From: Pseudomonas sp. IPO3778
GTDB taxonomy: Bacteria; Pseudomonadota; Gammaproteobacteria; Pseudomonadales; Pseudomonadaceae
Length of the DNA: 64,000 nucleotides
Direction of reading: 5' to 3'
NCBI RefSeq assembly: GCF_013386825.1
Contig: NZ_JACARC010000028.1
Span: 9,335 to 73,334, forward strand
The notes beneath the pieces are model-generated. The model ran no database searches and had not been told where the DNA came from. It saw only the letters and a program-made list of their open reading frames with translations. Below, piece after piece: positions 18,606 to 28,439 of this stretch; the stretch's first letter is position 1; each line of letters begins with the position of its first letter. The translations under genes were made by a program, and so were the position numbers.

Positions 18606-19142
18606 TTAGAAGTCCGCGTCCCATTCCACCTTCATTTCGCCCGCGGCCAGGTCGACAGCCAACACGCATTGCTCGGTATAGGGCAACAGGCGTTCACGAT
18701 CATCCAGGCTGCCAGCGCAAGGCTTGACCACCATTACATCATTGGCGCCGGTTTCCAGAAGATGATCGATTTTCCCGAGCAATTGCCCGAGTTGATCAAT
18801 AACCTTCAGACCTTCCAGCTGGTACCAGTAGTACTCGCCGTCGGTCAATTCAGGGAACAGGTTGCGCGGCACGCAGATCTCATAACCGGCCAGAAGACGA
18901 GCTTCTTCACGATCATCAAGACCCTTGAGCTTTGCGACCAGGAACTTGTCGTTCCCGCGTCCACTGACCAGCTCTACCTGTTTCACACTACCTTCGCGCT
19001 TGAGCGTCCAGGTCTTGTACTGCAACAGGTTTTCAGTCGGATCAGTAAAGGAATACACCTTCACTTCGCCGCGAACGCCATGAACAGAGTAAATCTTGCC
19101 GATAACGATCAAATCATCAGCAACCGCTGGCGTCGCGTTCAT
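18606..19142 (-). CDS. rimM: ribosome maturation factor RimM
   Basis: 178 residues. The N-terminal RimM barrel ([26 protein letters not shown]) is followed by the PRC-barrel half ([40 protein letters not shown]). It assists late assembly of the 30S head together with S19. Five bases separate it from the rpsP stop, and its own stop lies one base before the trmD GTG. Confidence 0.96.
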   Translation of the reverse strand: MNATPAVADDLIVIGKIYSVHGVRGEVKVYSFTDPTENLLQYKTWTLKREGSVKQVELVSGRGNDKFLVAKLKGLDDREEARLLAGYEICVPRNLFPELTDGEYYWYQLEGLKVIDQLGQLLGKIDHLLETGANDVMVVKPCAGSLDDRERLLPYTEQCVLAVDLAAGEMKVEWDADF

Positions 19143-19147
19143 ATTGC

Positions 19148-19399
19148 TCAGGCCGCAGCCTTAGATGCATCCTTCAACAACTGAGCAACGCGCTCAGAAG
19201 GTTGTGCACCAACGCTCAGCCAGTAGGCTACGCGCTCTTGGTTCACGGACAGACGAACTTCTTGACCACGAGCAACAGGGTTGAAGAAACCAACCTGTTC
19301 CTTGTGCGAACCGTCGCGCGGGTTGCGGCTGTCGGTTACGGTCAAGTGGTAAAACGGGCGCTTTTTGGAGCCGCCAAGGGCAAGACGGATTGTTAGCAT
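19148..19399 (-). CDS. rpsP: 30S ribosomal protein S16
   Basis: 83 residues. [20 protein letters not shown] and the FFNPVAR segment are diagnostic. First gene of the four-gene operon, so the promoter must lie between it and ffh. Confidence 0.97.
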   Translation of the reverse strand: MLTIRLALGGSKKRPFYHLTVTDSRNPRDGSHKEQVGFFNPVARGQEVRLSVNQERVAYWLSVGAQPSERVAQLLKDASKAAA

Positions 19400-19649
19400 G
19401 TGAACATCGTTCCTGTAGTCGGTGCTGCAAATCTAAATGCACAGCGGGCATAGGTGCCCGAAAGGCCGCATATTCTAAGGAATATCCGGACTTTTGCAAA
19501 TGTCTTTTTCTGGCGCCTATCAGCGTGCCATTCAGATCTGCTATAGAGCCGTCGGTTAAAACGGCAAGTCAGCTCCCGCCAACGGCGGGTTTGCTGGAGA
19601 TCCCGCATCCCTGCGGGTCGGAGCAGGAGCAAGCTCCCGCGCGAATTCT
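19400..19649. other. ffh-rpsP spacer with hairpins and the rpsP promoter region
   Basis: On the minus strand ffh ends here and the rpsP operon starts. GCTCCCGCC-AAC-GGCGGG (about 19573-19590) forms a strong stem. AGCAGGAGCAAGCTCCCGC at 19622-19640 is a REP-like palindrome next to the ffh stop. A ribosomal-operon promoter is expected, but I do not see an unambiguous -35/-10 pair. Confidence 0.4.
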
Positions 19650-21026
19650 TTACATTTTCGGCATGCCGCCGCCGGGCAACATACCGCCCATGCCGCGCAT
19701 CATTTTGGCCATTCCGCCTTTTGCGGAGAATTTCTTCATCATCTTCTGCATCTGCTTGTGCTGCTTGATCAAGCGACCGATGTCCTGCACCTGGGTGCCG
19801 GAACCCATGGCGATCCGACGTTTGCGCGAACCGCTGATCAGCTCAGGGTCACGGCGCTCGGCCGGGGTCATGGAATTGATGATGGCTTCCATCTGCTTGA
19901 ACTGCTTCTCTGCCGCGCCCTGGGCATTGCCCATTTGCGCCAGGTTCACGCCACCCATGTTCGGCAGCTTGTCCATCAGGCCGCCGAGGCCGCCCATGTT
20001 CTTCATCTGTTGCAGCTGGTCGCGGAAGTCTTCGAGGTCGAAGCCCTTGCCCTTCTTCAGCTTTTTGGCGAGTTTGTCGGCCTTATCCTTGTCGAGGGTC
20101 GCTTCGGCTTGCTCGATCAGGCTGAGTACGTCGCCCATGCCAAGGATGCGCGAGGCAATACGCTCAGGGTGGAAGGGCTCGAGCGCTTCGCTCTTCTCGC
20201 CCATACCGATGAACTTGATCGGCTTGCCGGTAATCGCACGGACCGACAGAGCGGCACCGCCACGGGCGTCACCGTCGACCTTGGTCAGGATCACACCGGT
20301 CAGCGGCAGCGCATCACCAAAGGCCTTGGCAGTGTTGGCCGCATCCTGGCCGGTCATGGCATCGACCACGAACAGGGTTTCTACCGGGTTGATCGCGGCA
20401 TGCAGCGCCTTGATCTCGCCCATCATCTCTTCATCGATGTGCAGGCGACCGGCGGTATCGACGATAACCACGTCGATGAATTTCAGCCTGGCTTCTTTAA
20501 TAGCTGCCTGGGCAATGTCGACCGGCTTCTGGCTCAGGTCGGACGGGAAGAAGGTCACGCCCACTTCGCCCGCCAGCATTTCCAGCTGTTTGATAGCGGC
20601 CGGACGGTAGACGTCCGCAGACACCACCATCACCGACTTCTTCTTGCGCTCCTTAAGGAAGCGCGCCAGTTTACCGGCGGTGGTGGTCTTGCCCGCACCC
20701 TGCAAACCGGCCATCAGCACAACGGCTGGCGGCACGGCGCTGAGGTTCAGGTCTTCGTTGGCTGCGCCCATCAGGCTTTCGAGTTCGGCCTGGACGATCT
20801 TCACAAAGGCCTGGCCCGGCGTCAGGCTGCGGGACACTTCGGTGCCCACGGCGCGCTCTTTGACCGAGTTGACGAAGTCCTTCACCACCGGCAAGGCGAC
20901 GTCGGCTTCCAGCAACGCCATGCGCACTTCACGCAGGGTGTCTTTAATATTGTCCTCGGTCAGCTTGGCCTTGCCGGTGACATGGCGCAGCGTCTGCGAG
21001 AGACGGTCAGTCAGATTTTCAAACAT
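19650..21026 (-). CDS. ffh: signal recognition particle protein Ffh
   Basis: 458 residues. NG GTPase: G1 GLQGAGKTTTAGKLA, G3 DTAGR, G4 TKVDGDARGG. The C-terminal M domain begins near QMKNMGGLGGLMDKLP and contains the RNA-binding SGSRKRRIAMGSG; the tail is methionine-rich (MGGMLPGGGMPKM). It binds 4.5S RNA and signal anchors of nascent inner-membrane proteins and delivers them to FtsY. The 4.5S RNA gene is not in this window. Confidence 0.97.
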   Translation of the reverse strand: MFENLTDRLSQTLRHVTGKAKLTEDNIKDTLREVRMALLEADVALPVVKDFVNSVKERAVGTEVSRSLTPGQAFVKIVQAELESLMGAANEDLNLSAVPPAVVLMAGLQGAGKTTTAGKLARFLKERKKKSVMVVSADVYRPAAIKQLEMLAGEVGVTFFPSDLSQKPVDIAQAAIKEARLKFIDVVIVDTAGRLHIDEEMMGEIKALHAAINPVETLFVVDAMTGQDAANTAKAFGDALPLTGVILTKVDGDARGGAALSVRAITGKPIKFIGMGEKSEALEPFHPERIASRILGMGDVLSLIEQAEATLDKDKADKLAKKLKKGKGFDLEDFRDQLQQMKNMGGLGGLMDKLPNMGGVNLAQMGNAQGAAEKQFKQMEAIINSMTPAERRDPELISGSRKRRIAMGSGTQVQDIGRLIKQHKQMQKMMKKFSAKGGMAKMMRGMGGMLPGGGMPKM

Positions 21027-21260
21027 GCGCGATCCTTTCAGGCCCTATTCATCGAAATGCATTGGTAGACCGAGGTAATGGCGGCCCAGGCTGTGGTAAA
21101 TCGCTATTAAAAACAGCGCTCGGCGAGCCTGTGGCGTGGGCAGGTCGCGGATTATAGCGAAGACTGTCGCCATGCACACCCGCTGTCTGGCCTGAGAGTC
21201 TTTCGTGTTACGCAGGGGTATGCCAAACTCAGCGCCTTTCGGGCCTGCTTAACAGGATTT

Positions 21261-22073
21261 ATGCTCCCTTTGTCACCCAGTTTGCTTCCCAGCCTCGCCG
21301 CCGCCATCTTGTATGCCGCTGCGACCCTCTATCAGGGCACTCGTCTGGCCCAAGGCGCCAAGGCCGACAAACGCCTGCTGGTAGGCTTCGGCGTACTTGC
21401 CCTGCTGGCCCACGCCGCCAGCCTGTTCACGCACTTGATGACGCCGGTCGGCCTGGGCCTGGACTTTTTCAGCGCTGCCAGCCTGATCGCTGCCGCCGTG
21501 ATCGCACTGACCCTGATGGCCTGCTACCGAATCCCGGTGGAGAACCTGCTGGTGCTGCTGTTCCCGCTCGGGATGCTGACGGTGTTGCTGGCGCAATTCG
21601 CCCCGACCGGTACCGTGCAGATCATTGATGAAGAGCCGGGCATCCTCGGCCACATCCTGCTGTCGATCCTCGCCTACGGCATGTTCACCATCGCGGTGTT
21701 CCAGGCCTTGCTGGTGCTGTTGCAAGACCACCAGCTCAAGCACAAGCACCCGTCCGGGCTGATCAAGAACTTCCCGCCCCTGCAAACCATGGAAAGCCTG
21801 CTGTTCGGTTTCCTCTGGGCCGGTTGGACGCTGCTGTCGCTGTCGCTGATCTCCGGCTGGCTGTTCGTCGAGAACCTGTTCGCCCAGCACCTGGTGCACA
21901 AAACCCTGCTGGCGTGCCTGGCCTGGGTGGTGTTCAGCGTGCTGCTGTGGGGCCGCAACCGCCTCGGCTGGCGCGGGCACAAGGCGATCCGCTGGACCCT
22001 GGCCGGTTTCTGCCTGCTGATGCTGGCCTATTTCGGCAGCAAGCTGGTTCGCGAATACATCCTGCATATCTGA
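21261..22073 (+). CDS. CcsA/YpjD-like inner-membrane protein
   Basis: 270 residues with about eight transmembrane helices and the cytochrome c assembly (CcsA) domain pattern, including IIDEEPGILGHILLSILAYG and LFGFLWAGWTLLSLSLISGWLF. It is the gene normally divergent from ffh in pseudomonads (YpjD in E. coli). Despite the haem-handling family, a role in cytochrome c maturation has not been shown for this branch. AGGA precedes the ATG. The CorC-like gene follows 12 bases later. Confidence 0.82.
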   Translation: MLPLSPSLLPSLAAAILYAAATLYQGTRLAQGAKADKRLLVGFGVLALLAHAASLFTHLMTPVGLGLDFFSAASLIAAAVIALTLMACYRIPVENLLVLLFPLGMLTVLLAQFAPTGTVQIIDEEPGILGHILLSILAYGMFTIAVFQALLVLLQDHQLKHKHPSGLIKNFPPLQTMESLLFGFLWAGWTLLSLSLISGWLFVENLFAQHLVHKTLLACLAWVVFSVLLWGRNRLGWRGHKAIRWTLAGFCLLMLAYFGSKLVREYILHI

Positions 22074-22085
22074 CGGGCAGCCGAC

Positions 22086-23324
22086 ATGGACAACTTGCCC
22101 CTGGGGCCGATGCTTGCGGTAGTAGCCTTGCTGGTTTTATGGTCGGCGCTGTTTACCGCCATCGAAGCCGCTCAGCAACATTTGCTGGCCCTGCGCCCCG
22201 GCACCCGTCAGGGTGACAAAGCCGCTGCCCGCCTGCATTTCCCGCGTAACAGCCTGATCCTCTGCAACACACTATGCCGTGGCGTGGTGGTGATTCTCTG
22301 CACCCTGCTGGCGATCTACGCCTGGGCCGAGAACGGTCCGTGGCTCGGCTGGGTGATCTCCAGCGCCGTCCTGCTGGTGCTGGCCGACTATCTGCCGCGC
22401 ACCCTGGCCACTCGCCACCCGCAAACCATCCTCGGTTTTGGCAATACCCTGCTGAGCGTGCCATTGAAGATCCTTTACCCGCTGGCCTGGCTGCTCAACG
22501 GCGTCAGCCTGTTGCTGTTGCGGCCATTCGCCCGCAAGCCTCGCGTCGTCAAGAACAGTGACGAGCCGCAGCCTGATCAAGACGACGAGCCGGAAGCCGA
22601 AATCCCCAATGTTCGCGCGCCAGGCATGCCGGGCATCCACGCCCTGGACAACATCACCGTAAATGACATCCTGGTGCCCCGCAGCGAAGTGGACGGCATC
22701 AACCTGGACGACTCGACAGAAGAAATCATCGAGCAACTGCGCACCTCCCAGCGCACCCGCTTGCCCGTGTTCCACAGTGATATCAACCAGGTCGAGGCGG
22801 TGCTCAACACCCGGCAGATCCAGCACCTGCTGCCGGACGCCAGCCTGACCAAGGAAGCCTTGCTGGCGGCCTGCCACGAGCCCTACTTCGTCCCGGAAAG
22901 CACGCCGCTGCAGCTGCAATTGCTGAATTTCCACAAACAGCAACGCCGCCTGGGCATGGTGGTGGATGAGTACGGCGAAGTACTGGGCATCGTGACCCTG
23001 GAAGACATTCTTGAAGAAATCGTCGGCGAGTTCGAAAGCGAGCACCACCTGGACAACCCTCACATCCAGCCGCAGCTGGATGGCCGCTACGTGATCGATG
23101 GCGCCGCCTCGATCCGCGAACTGAACAAGACCCTAGGCTGGCACCTGCCGAGCGACGGCCCCAAGACCCTCAACGGCCTGGTGACCGAAGCGCTGGAAAC
23201 CATCCCGGATTGCGCCGTTTGCCTGAAAATCGGGCGCTATCGCCTGGAAATCCTCGAGACCGAAGACAACCGCGTCGCCAAGGTACTGATCTGGCACACC
23301 AGCACGGTGCCGGTTGCCGTTTAA
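22086..23324 (+). CDS. HlyC/CorC family membrane protein (DUF21-CBS-CorC_HlyC)
   Basis: 412 residues. N-terminal DUF21 membrane domain with about four helices (LAVVALLVLWSALFTAIEAA). A CBS pair starts at NDILVPRSEVDGINLDDSTE and includes RTRLPVFHSDINQVEAVLNT and GMVVDEYGEVLGIVTLEDIL. The C-terminal CorC_HlyC domain runs from YVIDGAASIRELNKTLGWHL. Related CNNM/YfjD proteins are linked to magnesium or cobalt handling. It is in an operon with the CcsA-like gene. Confidence 0.87.
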   Translation: MDNLPLGPMLAVVALLVLWSALFTAIEAAQQHLLALRPGTRQGDKAAARLHFPRNSLILCNTLCRGVVVILCTLLAIYAWAENGPWLGWVISSAVLLVLADYLPRTLATRHPQTILGFGNTLLSVPLKILYPLAWLLNGVSLLLLRPFARKPRVVKNSDEPQPDQDDEPEAEIPNVRAPGMPGIHALDNITVNDILVPRSEVDGINLDDSTEEIIEQLRTSQRTRLPVFHSDINQVEAVLNTRQIQHLLPDASLTKEALLAACHEPYFVPESTPLQLQLLNFHKQQRRLGMVVDEYGEVLGIVTLEDILEEIVGEFESEHHLDNPHIQPQLDGRYVIDGAASIRELNKTLGWHLPSDGPKTLNGLVTEALETIPDCAVCLKIGRYRLEILETEDNRVAKVLIWHTSTVPVAV

Positions 23325-23329
23325 GCCCC

Positions 23330-23359
23330 TTGTTGGATCCGCAAACCCCTTCCTATAAT
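23330..23359 (+). promoter_or_regulatory. sigma-70 promoter for the MFS gene
   Basis: TTGTTG, 18-base spacer, perfect -10 TATAAT. It starts six bases after the CorC-like stop. Transcription from about 23367 would leave a leader near 180 bases before the MFS start. Confidence 0.6.
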
Positions 23360-23546
23360 CGGGGCGGCTTACCCAAGCCCCGCCCGACCGCGTGCTACCC
23401 GCACTGAGCGCGTCCAGGCACCGCCTTATCGTGTCTGACCGGTGTTTGCTCCCATCCTGAGCCACCCCGCGCACTACCCTGACCCATGGGTGTTCGACCA
23501 ATAATAATCCGCGTTTAAGCGCGCAATGACCGCCAGGGATACCTCA

Positions 23547-24857
23547 ATGAGCACCACCTTTAACGAGACGGCAACCGCCGCCCCGACCAACTCGACGGCC
23601 CGGGTCGCTACCGCGAGCATCATCGGCACTGCCATCGAGTTCTACGACTTCTATATCTATGCGACCGCCGCTGCGCTGGTGATCGGTCCGGTGTTCTTCC
23701 CGCAGACGTCAGGCACGGCGCAGATGCTCGCCTCGTTCCTGACGTTCGGTATCGCGTTTATCGCGCGCCCGCTGGGTTCGGCGCTGTTCGGCCACTTTGG
23801 TGACCGGATTGGCCGCAAGTCGACACTGGTCGCATCCCTGCTGCTGATGGGCGTGTGCACCACCCTGATCGGCTTGCTGCCCGGTTACGACAGCATCGGG
23901 GCGTGGGCGCCGATCCTGCTCTGCGTGCTGCGCTTCGGCCAGGGCCTCGGGCTCGGCGGCGAATGGGGCGGCGCGGCCTTGCTGGCCACCGAGAACGCAC
24001 CAAAGGGCAAGCGCGCCTGGTTCGGCATGTTCCCGCAACTGGGCCCGTCGATTGGGTTTCTGGCAGCCAACGGGCTGTTCCTGATCCTGGCCATGAACCT
24101 GAACGACGAGCAGTTCCGCAGCTGGGGCTGGCGCATCCCATTCATCCTCAGCGCGGCGCTGGTGATGGTGGGTCTGTATGCGCGACTCAAACTGCATGAG
24201 ACGCCGGTGTTCGCAAATGCCGTGGCCAAGGAAGCGCCGGTGAAGGTGCCGCTGGTGGAGCTGTTCAGCCAGCACTGGCTGCCGGTGCTGCTGGGCGCGG
24301 CGTCGATGGTGGTGTGTTATGCGCTGTTCTACATCACTACGGCGTTTTCCTTGAGCTACGGCGTGTCCACGCTGGGCTACAGCCGTGAAACCTTCCTCGG
24401 ATTGCTGTGCTTCGCGGTGCTGTTCATGGGTGCGGCGACTCCGCTCGCGGCGTGGGCCAGCGACCGCTACGGACGTAAGCCGGTGCTGATTGTGGGTGCG
24501 ATCCTGACCATCCTCTCCGGCTTCACCATGGAGCCGTTGCTGACCCACGGTTCAACCTGGGCCGTGGCGCTGTTCCTGGCGCTGGAGCTGTTTCTGATGG
24601 GCGTGACGTTTGCTCCGATGGGCGCGATGTTGCCGGAACTGTTCCCGACCCGCGTGCGTTATACCGGTGCTTCGGCAGCGTACAACCTGGGTGGGATCGT
24701 GGGTGCATCGGCGGCACCGTTCTTCGCGACCAAACTGGTGGCGATGGGCGGTTTGAGCTATGTCGGCGGGTATGTGTCGGCGGCAGCGGTGATCAGCTTG
24801 ATTGCTGTTCTGTGCCTGAAAGAGACGCGCAATAACGATTTGAACAAGGTCGCCTGA
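23547..24857 (+). CDS. MFS transporter, metabolite:H+ symporter (MHS) subfamily
   Basis: 436 residues from the ATG at 23547, which has AGGGA upstream; an ATG at 23526 gives seven more residues. Twelve transmembrane helices. The MHS start GTAIEFYDFYIYATAAALVI and the loop 2-3 motif GHFGDRIGRKSTL place it with ShiA, ProP and KgtP-type proton symporters. A second such loop is ASDRYGRKPVLIVG. Substrate not predictable (shikimate, dicarboxylates and betaines all occur in this subfamily). Monocistronic and followed by a REPIN. Confidence 0.86.
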   Translation: MSTTFNETATAAPTNSTARVATASIIGTAIEFYDFYIYATAAALVIGPVFFPQTSGTAQMLASFLTFGIAFIARPLGSALFGHFGDRIGRKSTLVASLLLMGVCTTLIGLLPGYDSIGAWAPILLCVLRFGQGLGLGGEWGGAALLATENAPKGKRAWFGMFPQLGPSIGFLAANGLFLILAMNLNDEQFRSWGWRIPFILSAALVMVGLYARLKLHETPVFANAVAKEAPVKVPLVELFSQHWLPVLLGAASMVVCYALFYITTAFSLSYGVSTLGYSRETFLGLLCFAVLFMGAATPLAAWASDRYGRKPVLIVGAILTILSGFTMEPLLTHGSTWAVALFLALELFLMGVTFAPMGAMLPELFPTRVRYTGASAAYNLGGIVGASAAPFFATKLVAMGGLSYVGGYVSAAAVISLIAVLCLKETRNNDLNKVA

Positions 24858-24872
24858 TAGACCGCCCCCCCC

Positions 24873-24974
24873 CTGTAGGAGCGAGCTTGCTCGCGAAGAA
24901 CGTCAACGATGACGCGTTCATTTTGGATAAACGCGGCGCCTTCAAGTTTTTCGCGAGCAAGCTCGCTCCTACAG
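24873..24974. repeat. REPIN, GTAGGAGCGAGCTTGCTCGCG type
   Basis: CTGTAGGAGCGAGCTTGCTC and its reverse complement bound a 102-bp element. The same family recurs at 47891 and 52572. It lies in the convergent gap between the MFS gene and purT. Confidence 0.85.
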
Positions 24975-24989
24975 TGGAAGGTGCTGCGG

Positions 24990-26171
24990 TTACAGTTCTA
25001 CAACAACCGCCTTTGAAGCACGGGTGGCTTTAGCCCGGGCAGCCTCGATCGACTCATCCCGCGCCAGTGCCACGCCCATGCGGCGCTGACCGTTCACTTC
25101 CGGCTTGCCAAACAGACGCAACGCCGTGTCCGGTTCGCTCAAGGCTGCGCCCAGGTTGGCAAACGCGGTCTGGGTCGACTGCCCTTCTACCAGAATCACC
25201 GCCGACGCCGAAGGCCCGAACTGACGGATCAACGGGATTGGCAGGCCAAGAATTGCCCGCGCATGCAGGGCGAACTGCGACAAGTCCTGGGAAATCAGGG
25301 TCACCAGACCGGTATCGTGCGGGCGTGGCGAGACTTCGCTGAACCACACCTGATCGCCTTTGATGAACAGCTCAACGCCAAACAGACCACGACCACCCAA
25401 GGCCTCGGTCACCGCCTTGGCAACACGCTCGGATTCGGCCAGGGCAATCGGGCTCATGGCCTGTGGCTGCCAGGATTCCTGATAGTCGCCTTTCTCCTGA
25501 CGGTGGCCGACTGGCGCGCAGAAGGTGGTGCCGCCAATGTGGCGCACGGTCAGCAGGGTGATTTCGTAGTCGAAGTCGATGAAGCCTTCGATGATCACCC
25601 GGCCTTTGCCCGCACGCCCGCCTTCCTGGGCGTAATCCCAGGCTTTGCGCACATCATCGGCACTGCGCAGCAGGCTCTGGCCCTTGCCCGACGAACTCAT
25701 TACCGGCTTGACCACGCACGGGAAGCCCAGGTCGGTGACGGCCTTGCTGTAGTCCTCGAAGGTGTCGGCGAAGTGGTACGGCGAGGTCGGCAGGTCCAGC
25801 TCTTCAGCGGCCAGGCGACGGATGCCTTCGCGGTTCATGGTCAGCAACGTCGCGCGGGCAGTCGGGATCACGGTGAAGCCTTCGGCCTCCAGCTCCACCA
25901 GGGTCGCGGTGGCGATCGCTTCGATTTCCGGCACGATGAAGTGCGGCTTCTCGGCTTCGATCACGGCACGCAGGGCAGCGCCATCGAGCATGTTGATCAC
26001 GTGGCTGCGGTGGGCAACCTGCATGGCCGGCGCGTTGGCGTAGCGATCCACGGCAATCACTTCAACACCCAGGCGTTGCAGTTCGATTACCACTTCCTTG
26101 CCCAGCTCACCGCAGCCACACAGCATTACGCGGGTCGCGGTTGGCGACAATGGAGTTCCGATTCGGGTCAT
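24990..26171 (-). CDS. purT: formate-dependent phosphoribosylglycinamide formyltransferase
   Basis: 393 residues. ATP-grasp enzyme: N-terminal [23 protein letters not shown]-binding [30 protein letters not shown], and metal ligands around [20 protein letters not shown]. It formylates GAR from free formate and ATP, the folate-independent alternative to PurN in purine synthesis. Single gene here; purL, guaA and guaB elsewhere in the window serve the same pathway. Confidence 0.95.
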   Translation of the reverse strand: MTRIGTPLSPTATRVMLCGCGELGKEVVIELQRLGVEVIAVDRYANAPAMQVAHRSHVINMLDGAALRAVIEAEKPHFIVPEIEAIATATLVELEAEGFTVIPTARATLLTMNREGIRRLAAEELDLPTSPYHFADTFEDYSKAVTDLGFPCVVKPVMSSSGKGQSLLRSADDVRKAWDYAQEGGRAGKGRVIIEGFIDFDYEITLLTVRHIGGTTFCAPVGHRQEKGDYQESWQPQAMSPIALAESERVAKAVTEALGGRGLFGVELFIKGDQVWFSEVSPRPHDTGLVTLISQDLSQFALHARAILGLPIPLIRQFGPSASAVILVEGQSTQTAFANLGAALSEPDTALRLFGKPEVNGQRRMGVALARDESIEAARAKATRASKAVVVEL

Positions 26172-26241
26172 CTCAGGTCCTCAGGGGAGCGGATCATGGT
26201 GGAGAAAGGCCGGCATTTTACATGAACTGTAAAGATTGGCT

Positions 26242-26709
26242 TCAGTTGACGACGCGTTGCCGGCGCAACCGCCAGGCCATGGCCAGCCACACCACGGTCA
26301 CCCCGGCGAATTTCGAGACCAGGGCAGTGCCGGCCACGGCAGGCGTCAGCGCGCCGATCAGGCCGAAAAAGATAAAAGTATCGAGGGGAATGCTCAGCGC
26401 CGAACTTATCCACAGGCGGTCATGGAGCGGACGCTTGGTGATGCTGAACACCAGCCAGTCAATGCACTCGGACACGGCGAACGCCGTGGCACTGGCCAGG
26501 GCAATGGACGGATCGGAGGTGATATAGGACAGCACCAGCGCCGCCAGCATGGCGATGATCGCGCCATGGCCGAAGCGGGTTTGCACCATGTCCCGCAGGA
26601 CAAACACCAGCCCGCCCCAGGCAGACCAGATGACGTCCAGGTGCGGGGCGGTGGAGAAGGCAAAGTTGATCAGCACGACGCTGCTGATGTAGGCAATCAG
26701 GAAGAACAT
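26242..26709 (-). CDS. VUT family (YhhQ-like) membrane transporter
   Basis: 155 residues from MFFLIAYISS, with about five transmembrane helices (VLINFAFSTAPHLDVIWSAW, LASATAFAVSECIDWLVFSI, LDTFIFFGLIGALTPAVAG). Vitamin-uptake-transporter family, which includes the queuosine precursor transporter YhhQ; the family assignment is firmer than the substrate. The ribosome binding site is weak. In-frame codons further upstream run into a REPIN and are not used. Confidence 0.8.
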   Translation of the reverse strand: MFFLIAYISSVVLINFAFSTAPHLDVIWSAWGGLVFVLRDMVQTRFGHGAIIAMLAALVLSYITSDPSIALASATAFAVSECIDWLVFSITKRPLHDRLWISSALSIPLDTFIFFGLIGALTPAVAGTALVSKFAGVTVVWLAMAWRLRRQRVVN

Positions 26710-26760
26710 GGGGCGCGGGACCTGTGAACAAGGGGCACAGGGTACTGCACAACCCATCAA

Positions 26761-26893
26761 TGTGGCGAGGGAGCTTGCTCCCGCTGGGGCGCGAAGCGGC
26801 CCTGAAATGGGCGATCGCGGTGTACCTGAAGTAATACTGTCGCCTGATTTGGGGCTGCTTCGCAGCCCAGCGGGAGCAAGCTCCCTCGCCACA
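26761..26893. repeat. REPIN, GAGGGAGCTTGCTCCC type
   Basis: TGTGGCGAGGGAGCTTGCTC at the left and its complement at the right, with GGGGCTGCTTCGCAGCCCA-like subarms in the middle. Same family as the element at 36961. Confidence 0.87.
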
Positions 26894-26914
26894 TCAAGTG
26901 CAGCCCTCTAGCGA

Positions 26915-27130
26915 TCAGGCGCCGGATTTACCGGAAATCATCCACACCAGCCCACTCGCCTTCGCCCGCTCATGGCATAAACCCAGCACCACCCGGCGCT
27001 CGGTATTGTCCATGCGGCTCCAACGAGTGATTTCATCCACGGTCCGCTGGCAACCGGTGCAAATATCGTCGTCATCCAGCGCACAAATGCTCACGCAAGG
27101 CGAAGCGACGGGTCGTTCAACCGGGTTCAT
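26915..27130 (-). CDS. DUF1289 domain protein
   Basis: 71 residues. Four cysteines as [19 protein letters not shown] (about residues 12-30), the DUF1289 signature that suggests a small metal or Fe-S site, then the conserved [17 protein letters not shown] helix. Function unknown. Its ATG overlaps the stop of the gamma-carbonic anhydrase gene (ATGA), so the two are co-translated. Confidence 0.85.
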   Translation of the reverse strand: MNPVERPVASPCVSICALDDDDICTGCQRTVDEITRWSRMDNTERRVVLGLCHERAKASGLVWMISGKSGA

Positions 27131-27651
27131 TCTTCCTGCTCAACCAGGTCACGGGCATAACGTTGCGAGTTATGCACATAGTGCGCCGCGCTGGCCTCGA
27201 GCATCTTCTTCTGCACGTCGGTCAACTCCCGCACCACCTTGCCCGGGGAGCCCATCACCAGCGAACCGTCCGGGATTTCCTTACCCTCACCGATCAGCGA
27301 ATTGGCGCCAATGATGCAGTGCTTGCCGATCTTCGCTCCGTTGAGGATCACTGCATTGATGCCGATCAGGCTGTAATCGTCGACGGTGCAGCCATGCAAC
27401 ATGGCGTTATGGCCGATGGTCACGCCGGTGCCGAGGGTCAGCGGGTAGCCCATGTCGGTGTGCATCACGCTGCCGTCCTGCACGTTGCTGTTCTTGCCGA
27501 TCAGGATCAGTTCGTTGTCGCCGCGCAACACCGCGTTGAACCAGACGTTGGCGCCCTCCTCCAGCTTGACCTTGCCCACCAGCGTGGCATTGGGGGCCAC
27601 CCAGCTGTCGGGATGGGTTTCGACTCGGGCGTCGCCCAGGCGGTATTTCAT
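27127..27651 (-). CDS. gamma carbonic anhydrase-like hexapeptide protein (YrdA type)
   Basis: 174 residues built of left-handed beta-helix hexapeptide repeats ([20 protein letters not shown]). Three histidines in positions expected for a trimer-interface zinc site lie in [20 protein letters not shown] and [13 protein letters not shown]-terminal helix packs on the helix. The family includes Cam-type carbonic anhydrases, but many YrdA-like members have no demonstrated activity. Operon with DUF1289 by a 4-base overlap. Confidence 0.87.
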   Translation of the reverse strand: MKYRLGDARVETHPDSWVAPNATLVGKVKLEEGANVWFNAVLRGDNELILIGKNSNVQDGSVMHTDMGYPLTLGTGVTIGHNAMLHGCTVDDYSLIGINAVILNGAKIGKHCIIGANSLIGEGKEIPDGSLVMGSPGKVVRELTDVQKKMLEASAAHYVHNSQRYARDLVEQEE

Positions 27652-27690
27652 AGGTGGATCCTCACGGCAGGAGCGATGGCCATCGGGCTC

Positions 27691-28293
27691 TTAGGTATTG
27701 ATGAAGCTTTTCGGCGGTCGGTGCAGGCTGATGTCGGCATCGTCATAGAGCAGATTGATCAACTCGACAATCATGATCGCCGTCAGGCCCCAGATCTTGT
27801 ATTCGCCAAACCGGTAACTGGGCACGTACCAGCTGCGACCCTGGTAATCGATACGGTGGGTATGTTCGCGGGGATCCTGGCGAAAAAACTCCAGGGGCAC
27901 GCTGAAAACAGCGGCGATCTCGGCGTCATTGGCCAGGTATTCAACGTAATCGGGGATAACGCCTACATAAGGCGTGACACGGATACCGTGCAGGGAAATC
28001 AGCGGGCTCAACGGGCCAATGACTTCCACCAGCCCTGGCGGCAGGCCGATTTCTTCTTCGGCTTCACGTAGCGCGGTGAATATCAGGTCGGGATCGTCGG
28101 GGTCGCGGCGCCCGCCAGGGAACGCCACTTCGCCGCCATGGGTGGATAACCCGCTGGCGCGCAAGGTCAGGATCAGCTCGGGTTCGTCACTGCGGGTGAT
28201 CGGCACCAGTACCGCCGCTTCCGGGAAACGACCGTCGGTCTCCAGCGTGTGGGGCGTATGATTGCTTACCCGGCGAAGTAGCTCGTCCAGCAT
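27691..28293 (-). CDS. Nudix CoA pyrophosphatase
   Basis: 200 residues. Nudix box GGRRDPDDPDLIFTALREAEEEIGL within the CoA-type (NudL/UPF0035) context, with AAVLVPITRSDEPELILTLR before it and the GVIPDYVEYLAND tail typical of this group. Expected to split CoA or its derivatives into 4'-phosphopantetheine and 3',5'-ADP. It lies 39 bases upstream of the carbonic anhydrase gene on the same strand and is probably in that operon. Confidence 0.87.
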   Translation of the reverse strand: MLDELLRRVSNHTPHTLETDGRFPEAAVLVPITRSDEPELILTLRASGLSTHGGEVAFPGGRRDPDDPDLIFTALREAEEEIGLPPGLVEVIGPLSPLISLHGIRVTPYVGVIPDYVEYLANDAEIAAVFSVPLEFFRQDPREHTHRIDYQGRSWYVPSYRFGEYKIWGLTAIMIVELINLLYDDADISLHRPPKSFINT

Positions 28294-28439
28294 GAGTCAT
28301 CTCGGTCTGTTGGCTACCTTGCATCATGCACCAAACCTTGCGCACGCCCAACCCCAAAACCCTGGCCATGTCGCTAAACGACAACTTGCAGCCCTTACCC
28401 GGTCACGCCAAGATAGGCGCACTCTCCAGGAACCCCAGC

